This document shows positions 7,563-7,583 of a stretch of 7,583 nucleotides of DNA, one piece after another. Every line of letters begins with the position of its first letter. Within the stretch, counting starts at the first letter, position 1. Below the pieces are notes generated by a model that made no database searches, was not told where the DNA came from, and saw nothing but the letters and a program-made list of their open reading frames with translations. This DNA is from Pseudomonadota bacterium (GTDB taxonomy: Bacteria; Pseudomonadota; Gammaproteobacteria; Xanthomonadales; Rhodanobacteraceae): contig JAJXTX010000124.1 of the NCBI GenBank assembly GCA_021783385.1, forward strand, positions 1 through 7,583, given 5' to 3'. The position numbers and the translations under genes are program-made.

Positions 7563-7583
7563 TGCGGGTCAGCGGCCATGCTT
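7562..7583 (+). CDS. Possible start of a further operon gene (3' cut off)
   Basis: Two ATG codons follow the mdtC stop. The ATG at 7562 overlaps the stop as TGATG (7560-7564), a common coupling arrangement in operons, and reads MRVSGHA to the window edge. The ATG at 7578 reads only ML before the edge. Neither has a strong Shine-Dalgarno. In operons of this type the next gene is often an outer-membrane channel lipoprotein, but only 22 bases are visible, so the product cannot be named. Confidence 0.25.

Overview
The window holds most of one RND-type multidrug efflux operon, all on the + strand, from a GC-rich Gram-negative bacterium. Nearly every third codon position is G or C. An inner-membrane pump plus periplasmic adaptor requires an outer membrane. 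The codon use and protein style would fit a high-GC gamma- or betaproteobacterium, for example the Xanthomonadales/Rhodanobacteraceae, but the sequence alone does not settle the taxon.

Layout: (1) 1-978 is the 3' three quarters of a periplasmic adaptor (membrane fusion protein) of the MdtA type, whose start lies off the left edge. (2) 979-1064 is a short spacer. (3) 1065-4304 is a complete MdtB-type RND permease of 1079 residues. (4) 4305-4430 is a 126-bp spacer that is more structured than it first looks. A perfect 9-bp inverted repeat wraps the mdtB stop codon. Further on, a GAGG Shine-Dalgarno precedes a 20-codon reading frame whose stop overlaps the next start as ATGA. (5) 4431-7562 is a complete MdtC-type RND permease of 1043 residues. 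(6) 7562-7583 has two possible starts for a further gene, one overlapping the mdtC stop as TGATG.

How the parts work together: in the family model (E. coli MdtABC), two different RND subunits form a mixed trimer in the inner membrane and use proton influx to expel drugs, bile-salt-like compounds and other amphiphiles. The adaptor connects this trimer to an outer-membrane channel (TolC or an OprM-like protein). Both permeases here keep the proton-relay residues, two Asp in TM4, Lys in TM10 and Arg/Thr in TM11, so neither looks degenerate. No outer-membrane channel and no regulator (BaeSR, TetR, LysR) is visible, so these would lie outside the window.

Novelty: the proteins are a well-known system, and I see no undescribed gene system. 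The items most worth a second look are the stop-codon hairpin, the candidate coupled leader frame ahead of mdtC (which has no Shine-Dalgarno of its own), and a roughly 38-residue Gly/Ser/Asn/Thr-rich insertion in the MdtB-like protein that the MdtC-like protein lacks.
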